Shown one piece after another: positions 1 to 5,380 of a DNA stretch of 5,380 nt. A model generated the notes under the pieces. It did not search any database. It worked only from the letters and a program-made list of their open reading frames with translations, and was not told the DNA's origin. A program made the translations under genes and the position numbers. Source of the stretch: Acidobacteriota bacterium (GTDB taxonomy: Bacteria; Acidobacteriota; Blastocatellia; RBC074). Each line of letters starts with the position of its first letter. The first letter of the stretch is position 1. Location of the stretch: positions 1 through 5,380 of the forward strand of contig JABFSD010000036.1 in NCBI GenBank assembly GCA_013140935.1. The letters run 5' to 3'.

Positions 1-492
1 ACGCAGGCGCGCTTCCGTGAAAAGCGCGCCTTTCTGTTTATAAGCCACTTCGTACCAACTCACTTCCGTGCCTTCACGCCACAGCGACAGTTCAGCTTTG
101 ACCAGCGGATCAATCATCACGTTTGGGCTGAAGCTGAGGCGCGCTCGTGCCAATGCGCCGCCGGGAATGAAGCCGTGCTGCGGTTCGTGTGGCCAGCCGA
201 TTTCGATGAGCAGGGTTTGTCCGCGATAACGAATGCCGAAGCGTTCGCCCACCATCGTAGCGGCTCCAGCTTCGGTCTTGAGATCGAATTGCCAGGGCTG
301 GCGACCGGTGCGAATCAGTTCGCCGTCGAGCCGGTTGTTCGTCGTTGAGAGTTCGCGGTTGAGTGCGGTGCACAGCGTTTCGACTTGCGACCACAGCGCG
401 TCTTTGCCGCGCGTGCGAAAGCCATCGTTGATTTCGCGCAGCTTGAGATATTCGGCGAGATAATCCTGTTCTTTGCGGTCTTCAATAAGCAT
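1..492 (-). CDS. Hypothetical protein downstream of recR, partial (C-terminus beyond window)
   Basis: The frame is open for 164 codons from an ATG at 492 to the window edge, so the C-terminus is missing. I do not recognise the family. The first 50 or so residues are charged and probably helical (MLIEDRKEQDYLAEYLKLRE, then a segment around W34 to L48). The rest alternates hydrophobic and polar residues with many Gly and Trp, which suggests a beta-rich domain (for example GIRYRGQTLLIEIGW at 86-100). No signal peptide or membrane segment is visible. It begins 12 bp after recR, in the same frame as recR, and no Shine-Dalgarno sequence precedes the ATG, so it probably belongs to the dnaX-ybaB-recR transcript and may depend on translation of recR. 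The reading frame is well supported by its position and codon use like its neighbours. The function is unknown. Confidence 0.7.
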   Translation of the reverse strand, partial: MLIEDRKEQDYLAEYLKLREINDGFRTRGKDALWSQVETLCTALNRELSTTNNRLDGELIRTGRQPWQFDLKTEAGAATMVGERFGIRYRGQTLLIEIGWPHEPQHGFIPGGALARARLSFSPNVMIDPLVKAELSLWREGTEVSWYEVAYKQKGALFTEARLR

Positions 493-504
493 GGGGCAGC
501 AACA

Positions 505-1116
505 TCAGATTTCGTGACGATTGGTGAGGGCTTTGTGCATGGTGACTTCGTCGGCGTATTCGAGATCGCTGCCGACGGGCAAGCCCATCGCAATGCGCGT
601 GACGCGAACGCCGAGCGGTTTAAGCAAGCGGCCCAGATAATTCGCCGTGGCTTCGCCTTCGGTGTTGGGGTTCGTCGCCAGAATGATTTCCAACACCTCC
701 ACACCGTCTTCACGCGGACGCAGCCGTTCGATCAGGTTTTTGATTTTCAACTCTTCCGGGCCGATGCCGCGAATGGGGGAGAGGGAACCATGCAACACGT
801 GATATTGCCCGTTGTATTCGCGCGTCTTTTCGATGGCGACGAGGTTGTAAGGTTCTTCGATGACGCAAATCACCGTGCGGTCGCGCGTTGGGCTGGCGCA
901 ATAACGACAGGGGTTGACGTCGGTCAGGTTATTGCACGTGTCGCAAAAGACGATCTTCTCTTTCACCTCGCGGATGGCTTCCACCAATCGTTCGGCTTCT
1001 TCCACCGGAATGCGCAATAAATGAAAGGCCAGCCGTTGCGCCGACTTGTGGCCGACGCCGGGCAGCCGTTTGAATTCGTCTATCAACCGCGTGACGGGTT
1101 CTGCGTAATCAAGCAT
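505..1116 (-). CDS. recR: Recombination mediator protein RecR
   Basis: RecR works with RecO (and RecF) to load RecA onto SSB-coated single-stranded DNA during gap repair in the cytoplasm. The 203-residue product has the usual family length and full domain order. A helix-hairpin-helix DNA-binding segment lies at about 16-34 ([17 protein letters not shown]). A four-cysteine zinc finger follows, with C58, C61, C70 and C73. The Toprim domain covers about 80-175, with the acidic residues of VIEEPYNL at 85-92 and the [10 protein letters not shown] segment at 149-158. A conserved C-terminal segment [12 protein letters not shown] spans 178-189. The ATG start gives the standard N-terminus. It lies 12 bp after the ybaB stop with no recognisable Shine-Dalgarno sequence, so translational coupling to ybaB is likely. 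Identification is firm. Confidence 0.97.
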   Translation of the reverse strand: MLDYAEPVTRLIDEFKRLPGVGHKSAQRLAFHLLRIPVEEAERLVEAIREVKEKIVFCDTCNNLTDVNPCRYCASPTRDRTVICVIEEPYNLVAIEKTREYNGQYHVLHGSLSPIRGIGPEELKIKNLIERLRPREDGVEVLEIILATNPNTEGEATANYLGRLLKPLGVRVTRIAMGLPVGSDLEYADEVTMHKALTNRHEI

Positions 1117-1128
1117 ATCAATTTGAAA

Positions 1129-1440
1129 TCACATTAAGCCGGGAATTTTCATGCCGCCGAGCATGTTGCCCATTTTGGAATTCATCGCTTCGTCTACTTT
1201 GCGTCCGGCTTCGTTGGCGGCGGCGACGATCAGGTCTTGCAACATCTCGACATCACTGACGGCTTCGGGATCAATTTTGATCGCCAATATTTCTTTCGCG
1301 CCGGTCATCTGCACCGAAATAATGCCGCCGCCCGCGCTGGCTTCAACGCGCATGTCGTCCATTTCTTTGGCCATCTGCTCTTGCGCTTTTTGCGCATCCT
1401 TCATCAATTGCTGGATATTCATACCACCGGGAAATTTCAT
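1129..1440 (-). CDS. ybaB: YbaB/EbfC family nucleoid-associated protein
   Basis: Small dimeric DNA-binding protein of the YbaB/EbfC family, usually encoded between dnaX and recR, as here. The product has 103 residues, the normal size. It opens with [20 protein letters not shown] and continues into a long helix with Gln, Lys and Met (8-31). The family signature follows: [20 protein letters not shown] (32-51), then [10 protein letters not shown] (55-64) and the helix [18 protein letters not shown] (65-82). The C-terminus is the usual Met/Gly-rich tail ([14 protein letters not shown]). The start at 1440 is chosen because AAGGAG stands 6 bp before it and the protein then matches the family. An ATG further upstream at 1515 would overlap the dnaX stop and add an unrelated extension. 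The precise cellular role of the family is not settled; replication or repair association is inferred from context. Confidence 0.95.
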   Translation of the reverse strand: MKFPGGMNIQQLMKDAQKAQEQMAKEMDDMRVEASAGGGIISVQMTGAKEILAIKIDPEAVSDVEMLQDLIVAAANEAGRKVDEAMNSKMGNMLGGMKIPGLM

Positions 1441-1446
1441 GAGTTG

Positions 1447-1452
1447 CTCCTT
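1447..1452 (-). promoter_or_regulatory. Shine-Dalgarno sequence of ybaB
   Basis: AAGGAG on the minus strand, 6 bp before the ATG at 1440. It decides in favour of this start over the in-frame ATG at 1515. Confidence 0.85.
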
Positions 1453-1491
1453 GTTGAGTGAGAGTGTGATTGCGTTGCGTGAACGTGCCGA

Positions 1492-1500
1492 ATCATAGCA
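1492..1500 (-). promoter_or_regulatory. Possible extended -10 promoter for ybaB-recR
   Basis: The 67-bp gap between dnaX and ybaB holds TGC-TATGAT on the minus strand, an extended -10 element with five of six consensus bases. No -35 match is seen 16-18 bp upstream, inside the end of dnaX. If active, transcription would start near 1485 and give a leader of about 45 nt. It could supply ybaB-recR separately from dnaX. This is inferred from sequence only. Confidence 0.4.
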
Positions 1501-1507
1501 CGAGTAT

Positions 1508-3454
1508 TCAGGCATTACCGCTTGCCGTTTGCGCGCGCACGTTGACGATTTCGCCTTTGAACTTATCGAGCAGCAGGCGCACCGCCGGGTTTTGTTTGGC
1601 TTGTTCGTGCGCCGCCGCGCGTGACTGCGCTTCGTTTTGAATTAACGTGGCGACCTCACTGTTGAACGTAAGCTCTAAGCGCAAGGGCTGTCCGAATAAA
1701 TGCATGCCTATGTCGCGGAAAGTAGCTGTCGCATCACGCAAACGTTTCGCCCATACGTCATCGCTTGCCATCGTGATACGCAACAATCCGAGTTCATAAG
1801 TGACTTGTGCATCTTCTAGCGCCGTCACGAGTAAGTGCTGTTTGCGGGTTTCGAGTTCGCGGCAAATAGCAGGAACTTCTTCGCCGCTCATCACGGGGGC
1901 GCGTGAAGCCATTGGCGTCACCGTGGGCTTACGCACTGCCGGACGCGCCGCGTAGTGCGGCTCATCCCAATCTTCAACCGCCCCGTCACTGGATAAATCG
2001 AGATCGGGAAAGTCAGGCGGTTCGTTATCCCATTGAGGCGGCGGTGCCAGTGCTTGCGCCGCCGTCGCTGCCGCCGGTTTGAGAGGCGCGGGCGAGGCCA
2101 GCGCCGCCGGCATTTTGGGCAACTGCGGCAACGCGGGCAGATTCAAATCATCCCAATCATTGGGCGTCGGCGCTTCAGCTTTAGGTTTGCTGGCGACAGC
2201 GGGCGCAGTCGGCGTGGTAGTGAAGCTGTTGACGCGCGGTTTGCCCGCCGCAGGTAAACTAGCCGATGGTAAAGAAGAAGGTGAACTCGCTCCGCCGTTG
2301 CCATCGAGCAAGCGCGTTTCTAACGCCGAGAGTTTTTCGATCAATTCAGACAAAGATTGTAATCGCGTCGCCTGCGTGAGCTTGACGAGTCCGAGTTCCA
2401 GGGCGAAGCGCGGTTGCGCGGCGTCTTTAATTTCTTTTTCGGTTTCTGCCAGTAAGTGAAAGCTGCGCACCAAATCTTCTTCAGAAAAATGGGCGGCGAG
2501 TTTTTGCAGGCGAGTTACTTCTACGTCAGCCACGCCGAGAATTTCCGCGGTCGAAATGCCCGACTTAATCAATAACAAGTGGCGAAAATATGCCATTAGC
2601 TCGCGCGAAAAATTGCGCAGGTCGTAACCGCGCGCATTCACTTCTTCGACTAAAGCAAGTAATTGCGAAGTATTTTGCGTAGCGATAGCTTCAGTGAAAT
2701 CGCCCAGAGTCTTGGCGCTGACCAATCCTAACGAAGCCGTTACGTCATCCAGCGCAATCGTTCCACCCGAAAAAGCGATGACTTGATCGAAAGCCGATTG
2801 CGCATCACGCAGGCTGCCCGCACCCGCGCGCGCGATTTCGCGCAAGGCTTCATCGGGAATATTGATCTTTTCGGCATCGGCAATCGTGCGCAACCGCTGA
2901 TAAATTTTATCTGTGGGAATATGCCGAAATTCGAATTGCTGGCAGCGCGATAAAATCGTGTCGGGCACTTTATGCAATTCGGTCGTCGCCATAATAAATA
3001 CGACGTGCGACGGAGGTTCTTCTAACGTCTTTAATAAGGCATTGAAGGCGCTGTTAGAAAGCATGTGAACTTCGTCAATCACGAAGATTTTATGCCGGTC
3101 GCGTGCCGGAGCGATGGCGAGGTTGTTGATAATTACGTCGCGCACGTTGTCTACGCCGGTGTTGGAAGCGGCATCAATTTCCAGCACGTCGAGCGAATTT
3201 CCGGCGGCAATTTCCAAACAGGAAGGGCATTTCAGACAAGGCTGACTGGTAATGCCGGTGTGACAGTTCAGTCCTTTTGCCAAAATGCGCGCTGAGGTAG
3301 TTTTGCCCGTGCCGCGCACGCCCGAAAATAAATATGCGTGATGCAGTCGCGCTTGATCGAGCGCATAACTCAGCGTGCGCGTAATGTGTTCCTGCCCCGT
3401 CAAATCGGCGAAATGTTGCGGGCGATATTTGCGGGCAATCACCAGATAACTCAC
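1508..3454 (-). CDS. dnaX: DNA polymerase III subunit gamma/tau (clamp loader)
   Basis: ATPase subunit of the clamp loader that opens and places the beta clamp on primed DNA and, as tau, links polymerase cores to the helicase. The 648-residue product starts [20 protein letters not shown], the standard DnaX N-terminus. It shows Walker A GVRGTGKT (45-52), zinc cysteines C64, C73, C76 and C79, Walker B VIDEVH (125-130), sensor 1 ATTELHKVP (156-164), the arginine finger in LSRC (168-171) and sensor 2 GSLRDAQS (213-220). Clamp-loader domain III follows to about 370. Residues 385-525 form a Pro/Ala-rich, partly acidic linker. A folded C-terminal domain lies at about 525-648. The GTG start is chosen over an ATG at 3580 because GAGGT stands 5 bp upstream and the 42-residue extension is not family-like. 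No A-tract slippery site for a short gamma form is visible. Confidence 0.97.
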   Translation of the reverse strand: MSYLVIARKYRPQHFADLTGQEHITRTLSYALDQARLHHAYLFSGVRGTGKTTSARILAKGLNCHTGITSQPCLKCPSCLEIAAGNSLDVLEIDAASNTGVDNVRDVIINNLAIAPARDRHKIFVIDEVHMLSNSAFNALLKTLEEPPSHVVFIMATTELHKVPDTILSRCQQFEFRHIPTDKIYQRLRTIADAEKINIPDEALREIARAGAGSLRDAQSAFDQVIAFSGGTIALDDVTASLGLVSAKTLGDFTEAIATQNTSQLLALVEEVNARGYDLRNFSRELMAYFRHLLLIKSGISTAEILGVADVEVTRLQKLAAHFSEEDLVRSFHLLAETEKEIKDAAQPRFALELGLVKLTQATRLQSLSELIEKLSALETRLLDGNGGASSPSSLPSASLPAAGKPRVNSFTTTPTAPAVASKPKAEAPTPNDWDDLNLPALPQLPKMPAALASPAPLKPAAATAAQALAPPPQWDNEPPDFPDLDLSSDGAVEDWDEPHYAARPAVRKPTVTPMASRAPVMSGEEVPAICRELETRKQHLLVTALEDAQVTYELGLLRITMASDDVWAKRLRDATATFRDIGMHLFGQPLRLELTFNSEVATLIQNEAQSRAAAHEQAKQNPAVRLLLDKFKGEIVNVRAQTASGNA

Positions 3455-3459
3455 GAAAA

Positions 3460-3466
3460 ACCTCTC
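3460..3466 (-). promoter_or_regulatory. Shine-Dalgarno sequence of dnaX
   Basis: GAGAGGT on the minus strand, with GAGGT ending 5 bp before the GTG at 3454. It supports the GTG start that gives the canonical [12 protein letters not shown]-terminus. Confidence 0.75.
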
Positions 3467-3496
3467 TTGCCGTAGAATGAAATGAAAAACGGGGGG

Positions 3497-3525
3497 AGCA
3501 TACAGGCTTAATGGATACGGCTCAA
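3497..3525 (-). promoter_or_regulatory. Probable sigma70-type promoter of dnaX
   Basis: On the minus strand, TTGAGC (3520-3525) and TATGCT (3497-3502) are separated by exactly 17 bp, each with four of six consensus bases. Transcription would start near 3490 and leave a leader of about 36 nt before the GTG start. The -35 lies inside a small plus-strand terminator-like hairpin. Confidence 0.6.
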
Positions 3526-3537
3526 GCGAGCCTTTTT
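3519..3537 (+). terminator. Small intrinsic terminator-like hairpin, plus strand
   Basis: GGCTC-AAGC-GAGCC is a perfect 5-bp GC-rich stem with a 4-nt loop, followed directly by TTTTT. It has the form of a short rho-independent terminator reading on the plus strand. No plus-strand gene ends here: dnaX to the left is on the minus strand. It may stop antisense transcription coming out of dnaX before the AT-hook gene, or it may be chance. It overlaps the dnaX -35 element. Confidence 0.4.
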
Positions 3538-3593
3538 GTGTTAGGTATTTGGTGCAGGCGAGAAAATAATTTTTTCGCAATAGAGGAAACCGC

Positions 3594-3624
3594 TTGGCAT
3601 TTTGGCTGATTTATCGCATACAAT
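3594..3624 (+). promoter_or_regulatory. Possible promoter of the AT-hook gene
   Basis: TTGGCA (3594-3599) and TACAAT (3619-3624) are good single hexamers, but their 19-bp spacing is long. The -10 sits inside a perfect inverted repeat, CGCAT-ACA-ATGCG (3615-3627), which could be an operator. Transcription would start near 3631 and give a leader of about 113 nt. Confidence 0.4.
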
Positions 3625-3634
3625 GCGCGCAACA

Positions 3635-3700
3635 AGTTATCTGCCTGAAGCATTTCAATATTAAAGCGCAGTGATAACTCAGTAGCTTGTTTCAGGCTAC
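3635..3700 (+). promoter_or_regulatory. Structured leader with competing hairpins before the AT-hook gene
   Basis: Three pairings can be read by eye. AGTTATC (3635-3641) pairs with GATAACT (3673-3679). GCCTGAA (3643-3649) pairs with TTCAGGC (3691-3697). GTAGC (3682-3686) pairs with GCTAC (3696-3700). The second and third share bases and exclude each other, while the first and second interleave as in a pseudoknot. No T-run follows, so this is not a simple attenuator. No known riboswitch class is recognised. Confidence 0.35.
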
Positions 3701-3730
3701 GTAACCCATTCAATCTGTAGAAAAATCACA

Positions 3731-3736
3731 AAGGAG
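3731..3736 (+). promoter_or_regulatory. Shine-Dalgarno sequence of the AT-hook gene
   Basis: AAGGAG stands 7 bp before the ATG at 3744, the strongest ribosome binding site in the window. It fixes the start. Confidence 0.85.
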
Positions 3737-3743
3737 AATATAT

Positions 3744-4130
3744 ATGCCGAAAAAGGCTGCTGGTTCGAGTATGGATGTGGACAGTATGATTAAAGGACTG
3801 ATTGCGGATATTGATGCGCAAATCAGCCAATTATCGAAAAAGAAGGCCGCATTAGTGGATGCATTTGGGGGAAGCACGGCTGTTGCTGCTGCGCCTGCCG
3901 CCACTGTTACCGCTGCAGGAGAGCGTCGTCGGGGCCGCCCGCCCGGTTCGCTGAACAAAAAGGGAAAGAAAGAAGTCGCCGCCGCCGCCGCCGCCGCGGA
4001 CAAACCGGCCGCTAAACCAGCGAAGAAAACGAGAAAGAAACGCGTATTTTCGGAAGAAACCAAGAAAAAATTAGCGGCGAAAGCCAAAGCGCGTTGGGCG
4101 AAGATTCGCGCCGAACAAGGTCAGGAATAA
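3744..4130 (+). CDS. AT-hook, Lys/Ala-rich putative nucleoid-associated protein
   Basis: A 128-residue, strongly basic, low-complexity protein with a strong Shine-Dalgarno sequence. Residues 11-41 form an amphipathic helix with heptad-like hydrophobics (MIKGLIADIDAQISQL, then KKKAALVDAF), a plausible dimerisation coiled coil. An Ala/Val/Thr linker (44-59) leads to a clear AT-hook at 61-70 (RRRGRPPGSL, core G64-R65-P66), which in known proteins binds the minor groove of AT-rich DNA. A seven-alanine run (79-85) and Lys/Pro/Ala repeats like those of histone H1 tails follow. The C-terminus (101-123, VFSEETKKKLAAKAKARWAK) is a basic helix loosely similar to NUMOD3-type DNA-binding motifs. There are no cysteines, no signal peptide and no membrane segment. 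It lies opposite to dnaX and to the SRP RNA. A chromatin or transcription role is inferred; no target is shown by the sequence. Confidence 0.85.
   Translation: MPKKAAGSSMDVDSMIKGLIADIDAQISQLSKKKAALVDAFGGSTAVAAAPAATVTAAGERRRGRPPGSLNKKGKKEVAAAAAAADKPAAKPAKKTRKKRVFSEETKKKLAAKAKARWAKIRAEQGQE
3978..3998 (+). repeat. GCC trinucleotide repeat coding for polyalanine
   Basis: Six GCC units followed by GCG encode alanines 79-85 of the AT-hook protein. The repeat is in frame and could change length by slippage without breaking the gene. Confidence 0.8.
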
Positions 4131-4146
4131 GCGGGGAGAAAATGGG

Positions 4147-4252
4147 TCAGGCCCCGGTGACTACTGCGGCACATTCGAACTGGACTACCGTTGCTATCTT
4201 CCGATCCTGGCGGGGTTCGTTCAGTTAAAATTGCACAGAGGCCGGAGCCTGA
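4147..4252 (-). ncRNA. ffs: Signal recognition particle RNA, small bacterial (4.5S) type
   Basis: RNA scaffold of the bacterial SRP, which binds Ffh and guides ribosomes making membrane proteins to FtsY. On the minus strand, 4188-4210 read as domain IV: a 5' CCAGG and a 3' AGCAA strand form the symmetric loop, ATC and GAT form the apical stem, and GGAA (4199-4202) is the tetraloop, close to E. coli GTCAGGTCCGGAAGGAAGCAGC. CCG/CGG and CGAAC/GTTCG pairs continue the rod. The ends close with TCAGGCTCCGG (4242-4252) against CCGGGGCCTGA (4147-4157), an 11-bp stem with one G-U pair. The length of about 106 nt fits the small class without an Alu domain. Its place between tRNA-Ser/tadA and dnaX matches Bacillus subtilis scr. 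The ends are estimated from pairing, to within a few bases. Confidence 0.9.
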
Positions 4253-4276
4253 TAACTCGTGAAGCTGATTTTCTAA

Positions 4277-4321
4277 AAAGGCAGAAGGTAAATTACTTGC
4301 TTACCTTCTGCCTTTCTTTTT
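4277..4321. terminator. Bidirectional terminator or processing stem
   Basis: A perfect 15-bp inverted repeat (4277-4291 with 4301-4315, 9-nt loop, core GGCAGAAGGTAA) has T-rich sequence on both sides: CTTTTT after it on the plus strand and TTTTT at the end of the stem on the minus strand. On the plus strand it is the first convincing terminator after the AT-hook gene. On the minus strand it would end the tadA-tRNA transcript just before the SRP RNA, or act as a double-stranded processing site. Confidence 0.8.
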
Positions 4322-4330
4322 GCCAAAAAA

Positions 4331-4417
<87 letters not shown>

Positions 4418-4432
4418 GTTGGGGAAAAGGAA

Positions 4433-4522
<90 letters not shown>

Positions 4523-4551
4523 GCGAGAAAAAACTGTGTTGAAAATAGAAG

Positions 4552-5046
4552 TTATTTTTGCCGCCGCTGCTTGAAAAAGTTTTGCATTAGCGCGCGACAC
4601 TCTTCGGCAAGGATGCCGTGAGTTACTTCTATTTGATGATTCAAAGAACTGCTGGTGCAAAGCTCGAATTGCGAAGCCACTGCACCGAATCTTTCTTCCG
4701 CCGCGCCATAAACCAGCCGTTTAATGCGGGCATTGACCAACGCGCCCGCGCACATCACGCACGGTTCGACGGTGGCATAAACCGTAGCGTCTGTCAGCCG
4801 ATAGTTGCCAATGGTTTGCGCGGCTGCGCGCAAGGCGACGATCTCAGCGTGCGCCGTAGGGTCACATTTCCCGATGGGTTGATTGTGACCGCGTACGACG
4901 ATTTGATTATCAATTACGATTACGACGCCTATCGGAACTTCATCGTGTTGTTGCGCTCGTTCCGCTTCTGCCAGCGCGCAACTCATAAAAAAAGCGTCGC
5001 CAATTTTTATGGGTTCAGCGGAAATTTTCGGTTGCTGACGCGCCAT
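4552..5046 (-). CDS. tadA: tRNA-specific adenosine deaminase TadA
   Basis: Zinc enzyme that converts adenosine 34 of tRNA-Arg(ACG) to inosine, letting one tRNA read CGU, CGC and CGA. The 164-residue product carries the deaminase signature: [10 protein letters not shown] at 66-75 (H66 zinc ligand, E68 proton shuttle) and PCVMCAGAL at 95-103 (C96 and C99 zinc ligands). EVPIGVVIV (36-44) and GHNQPI (53-58) are the usual TadA core, and [11 protein letters not shown] (105-115) follows. The ATG at 5046 is preferred, with GGAG 12 bp upstream, a longer gap than ideal. A TTG at 5064 would add six residues and lacks a binding site. The initial segment before [15 protein letters not shown] is about the usual family length. 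It heads the tRNA-Ser pair and has its own promoter. Confidence 0.95.
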   Translation of the reverse strand: MARQQPKISAEPIKIGDAFFMSCALAEAERAQQHDEVPIGVVIVIDNQIVVRGHNQPIGKCDPTAHAEIVALRAAAQTIGNYRLTDATVYATVEPCVMCAGALVNARIKRLVYGAAEERFGAVASQFELCTSSSLNHQIEVTHGILAEECRALMQNFFKQRRQK

Positions 5047-5078
5047 AGCGGGCAGTGGCTCCAAAAAAACGAAGGCGG

Positions 5079-5107
5079 ATGGTAGTCACCGTTTCTCTGA
5101 CTGTCAA
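5079..5107 (-). promoter_or_regulatory. Sigma70-type promoter of tadA
   Basis: On the minus strand a perfect TTGACA (5102-5107) stands exactly 17 bp from TACCAT (5079-5084, four of six consensus bases). Transcription would start near 5072, about 26 nt before the ATG. It is the best promoter in the window and probably also drives the two tRNA-Ser genes. Confidence 0.75.
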
Positions 5108-5123
5108 GCCACGTTTGAGGTCG

Positions 5124-5132
5124 TGTTACAAT
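5124..5132 (+). promoter_or_regulatory. Extended -10 promoter of the cysteine-cluster gene
   Basis: TGT-TACAAT forms an extended -10 element with five of six bases matching. Six bases separate it from the GTG at 5139, so transcription would begin at or very near the start codon. No -35 is apparent; that region is taken by the -35 of tadA on the other strand. Confidence 0.5.
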
Positions 5133-5138
5133 CGCGCC

Positions 5139-5380
5139 GTGACGGCTTATCAAGAGTTTCTACAACACGTCAACGAACTGTCAGAACGGCTACAGTCGCA
5201 TTACGCGCGGCATCTCGTCTGTCGCGCCGGATGCAGCGGTTGCTGTCATCATCATCTATCAGTTTTCAGAATTGAAGCTGATGCCATTGCCGAATCTGCC
5301 GCCTCGTTGCCTGACGAAGTGAGGCAGCGAGTTATTCAACAAGCCAAACAAATCACTGATGTCGAAGGGCAAGCTTGTCC
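5139..5380 (+). CDS. YkgJ-type cysteine-cluster protein, partial (N-terminus only)
   Basis: Eighty codons are visible from a GTG at 5139 to the window edge. The key feature is CRAGCSGCC at 28-36, the CxxxCxxCC motif of the YkgJ/UPF0153 family, annotated as putative zinc- or iron-chelating proteins of unknown biochemical role. It is followed by three histidines (37-39), a conserved-looking helix (IEADAIAESAASLP, 45-58) and a further cysteine, C80, before a proline at the edge; family members usually have such later cysteines. The first 27 residues form a helix (AYQEFLQHVNELSERL). No Shine-Dalgarno sequence precedes the GTG, and the extended -10 lies 6 bp upstream, so the mRNA may be leaderless. 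It is transcribed divergently from tadA. The family call rests on the motif alone. Confidence 0.7.
   Translation, partial: MTAYQEFLQHVNELSERLQSHYARHLVCRAGCSGCCHHHLSVFRIEADAIAESAASLPDEVRQRVIQQAKQITDVEGQAC

Noticed and set aside
385..1020. Long plus-strand open frame opposite recR
   Set aside because: It is the antisense shadow of a clearly identified recR gene and has no family-like features.
1508..3454. Programmed frameshift in dnaX giving a short gamma subunit
   Set aside because: No A-AAA-AAG heptamer or long A-run is present in frame in the region before the linker. The nearest A-rich sites (GAA-AAA-GAA, GAA-AAA-CTC) do not fit a known slippery pattern.
3455..3580. N-terminal extension of DnaX to an ATG at 3580
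   Set aside because: The extra 42 residues run through the probable dnaX promoter and are not DnaX-like. The GTG at 3454 has a Shine-Dalgarno sequence and gives the canonical N-terminus.
3522..3713. Minus-strand open frame of 63 codons between dnaX and the AT-hook gene
   Set aside because: No Shine-Dalgarno sequence, low-complexity unrelated protein, and it overlaps the structured leader and promoters.
3710..4087. Minus-strand open frame opposite the AT-hook gene
   Set aside because: Its runs of Ala, Phe and Leu are the complement of the Lys/Ala codons of the real gene, and no start signal is visible.
5047..5064. TTG start adding six residues to TadA
   Set aside because: It has no ribosome binding site and would lie only about 8 nt from the predicted transcription start. 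The ATG at 5046 is simpler, though the TTG is not formally excluded.

Overview
This window is a compact bacterial housekeeping locus. It carries the well-known neighbourhood tadA - tRNA-Ser - SRP RNA - dnaX - ybaB - recR, all on the minus strand. The protein sequences and moderate GC look Acidobacteriota-like (possibly Blastocatellia). That is only an impression from family resemblance and was not tested by any search.

Layout from the right (upstream for the minus strand). At 5139 a plus-strand gene for a YkgJ-type cysteine-cluster protein begins and leaves the window. Divergently, tadA (tRNA adenosine deaminase) starts at 5046 behind a good sigma70-type promoter. It is followed closely by two type II tRNA-Ser genes (CGA, then GGA), both with encoded CCA. 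Next comes a perfect 15-bp stem with T-runs on both sides, and then a small bacterial signal recognition particle RNA (about 4147-4252), recognised by its GGAA-capped domain IV and an 11-bp closing stem. A plus-strand gene at 3744-4130 then interrupts the array. It encodes a 128-residue, Lys/Ala-rich protein with a short N-terminal helix, an AT-hook and a basic C-terminal helix. After a 289-bp divergent intergenic region come dnaX (648 aa, GTG start), ybaB (103 aa), recR (203 aa) and the start of an unrecognised gene that runs off the left edge.

How the genes fit together. DnaX is the clamp-loader subunit of DNA polymerase III. YbaB is a small nucleoid-associated protein and RecR is a recombination mediator; the ybaB-recR pair commonly follows dnaX in bacteria. 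TadA, the tRNAs and the SRP RNA serve translation and protein targeting. The AT-hook gene is the odd one out. It faces the other way, it has a structured leader, and its only visible downstream terminator lies beyond the SRP RNA gene, so its mRNA may carry a full antisense copy of the SRP RNA.

Nothing here clearly amounts to a new defence or mobile system. The points most worth a second look are the AT-hook gene inserted in a conserved cluster, the antisense arrangement with the SRP RNA, the alternative hairpins in its leader, and two identical TGA-N12-ATG junctions that lack Shine-Dalgarno sequences.
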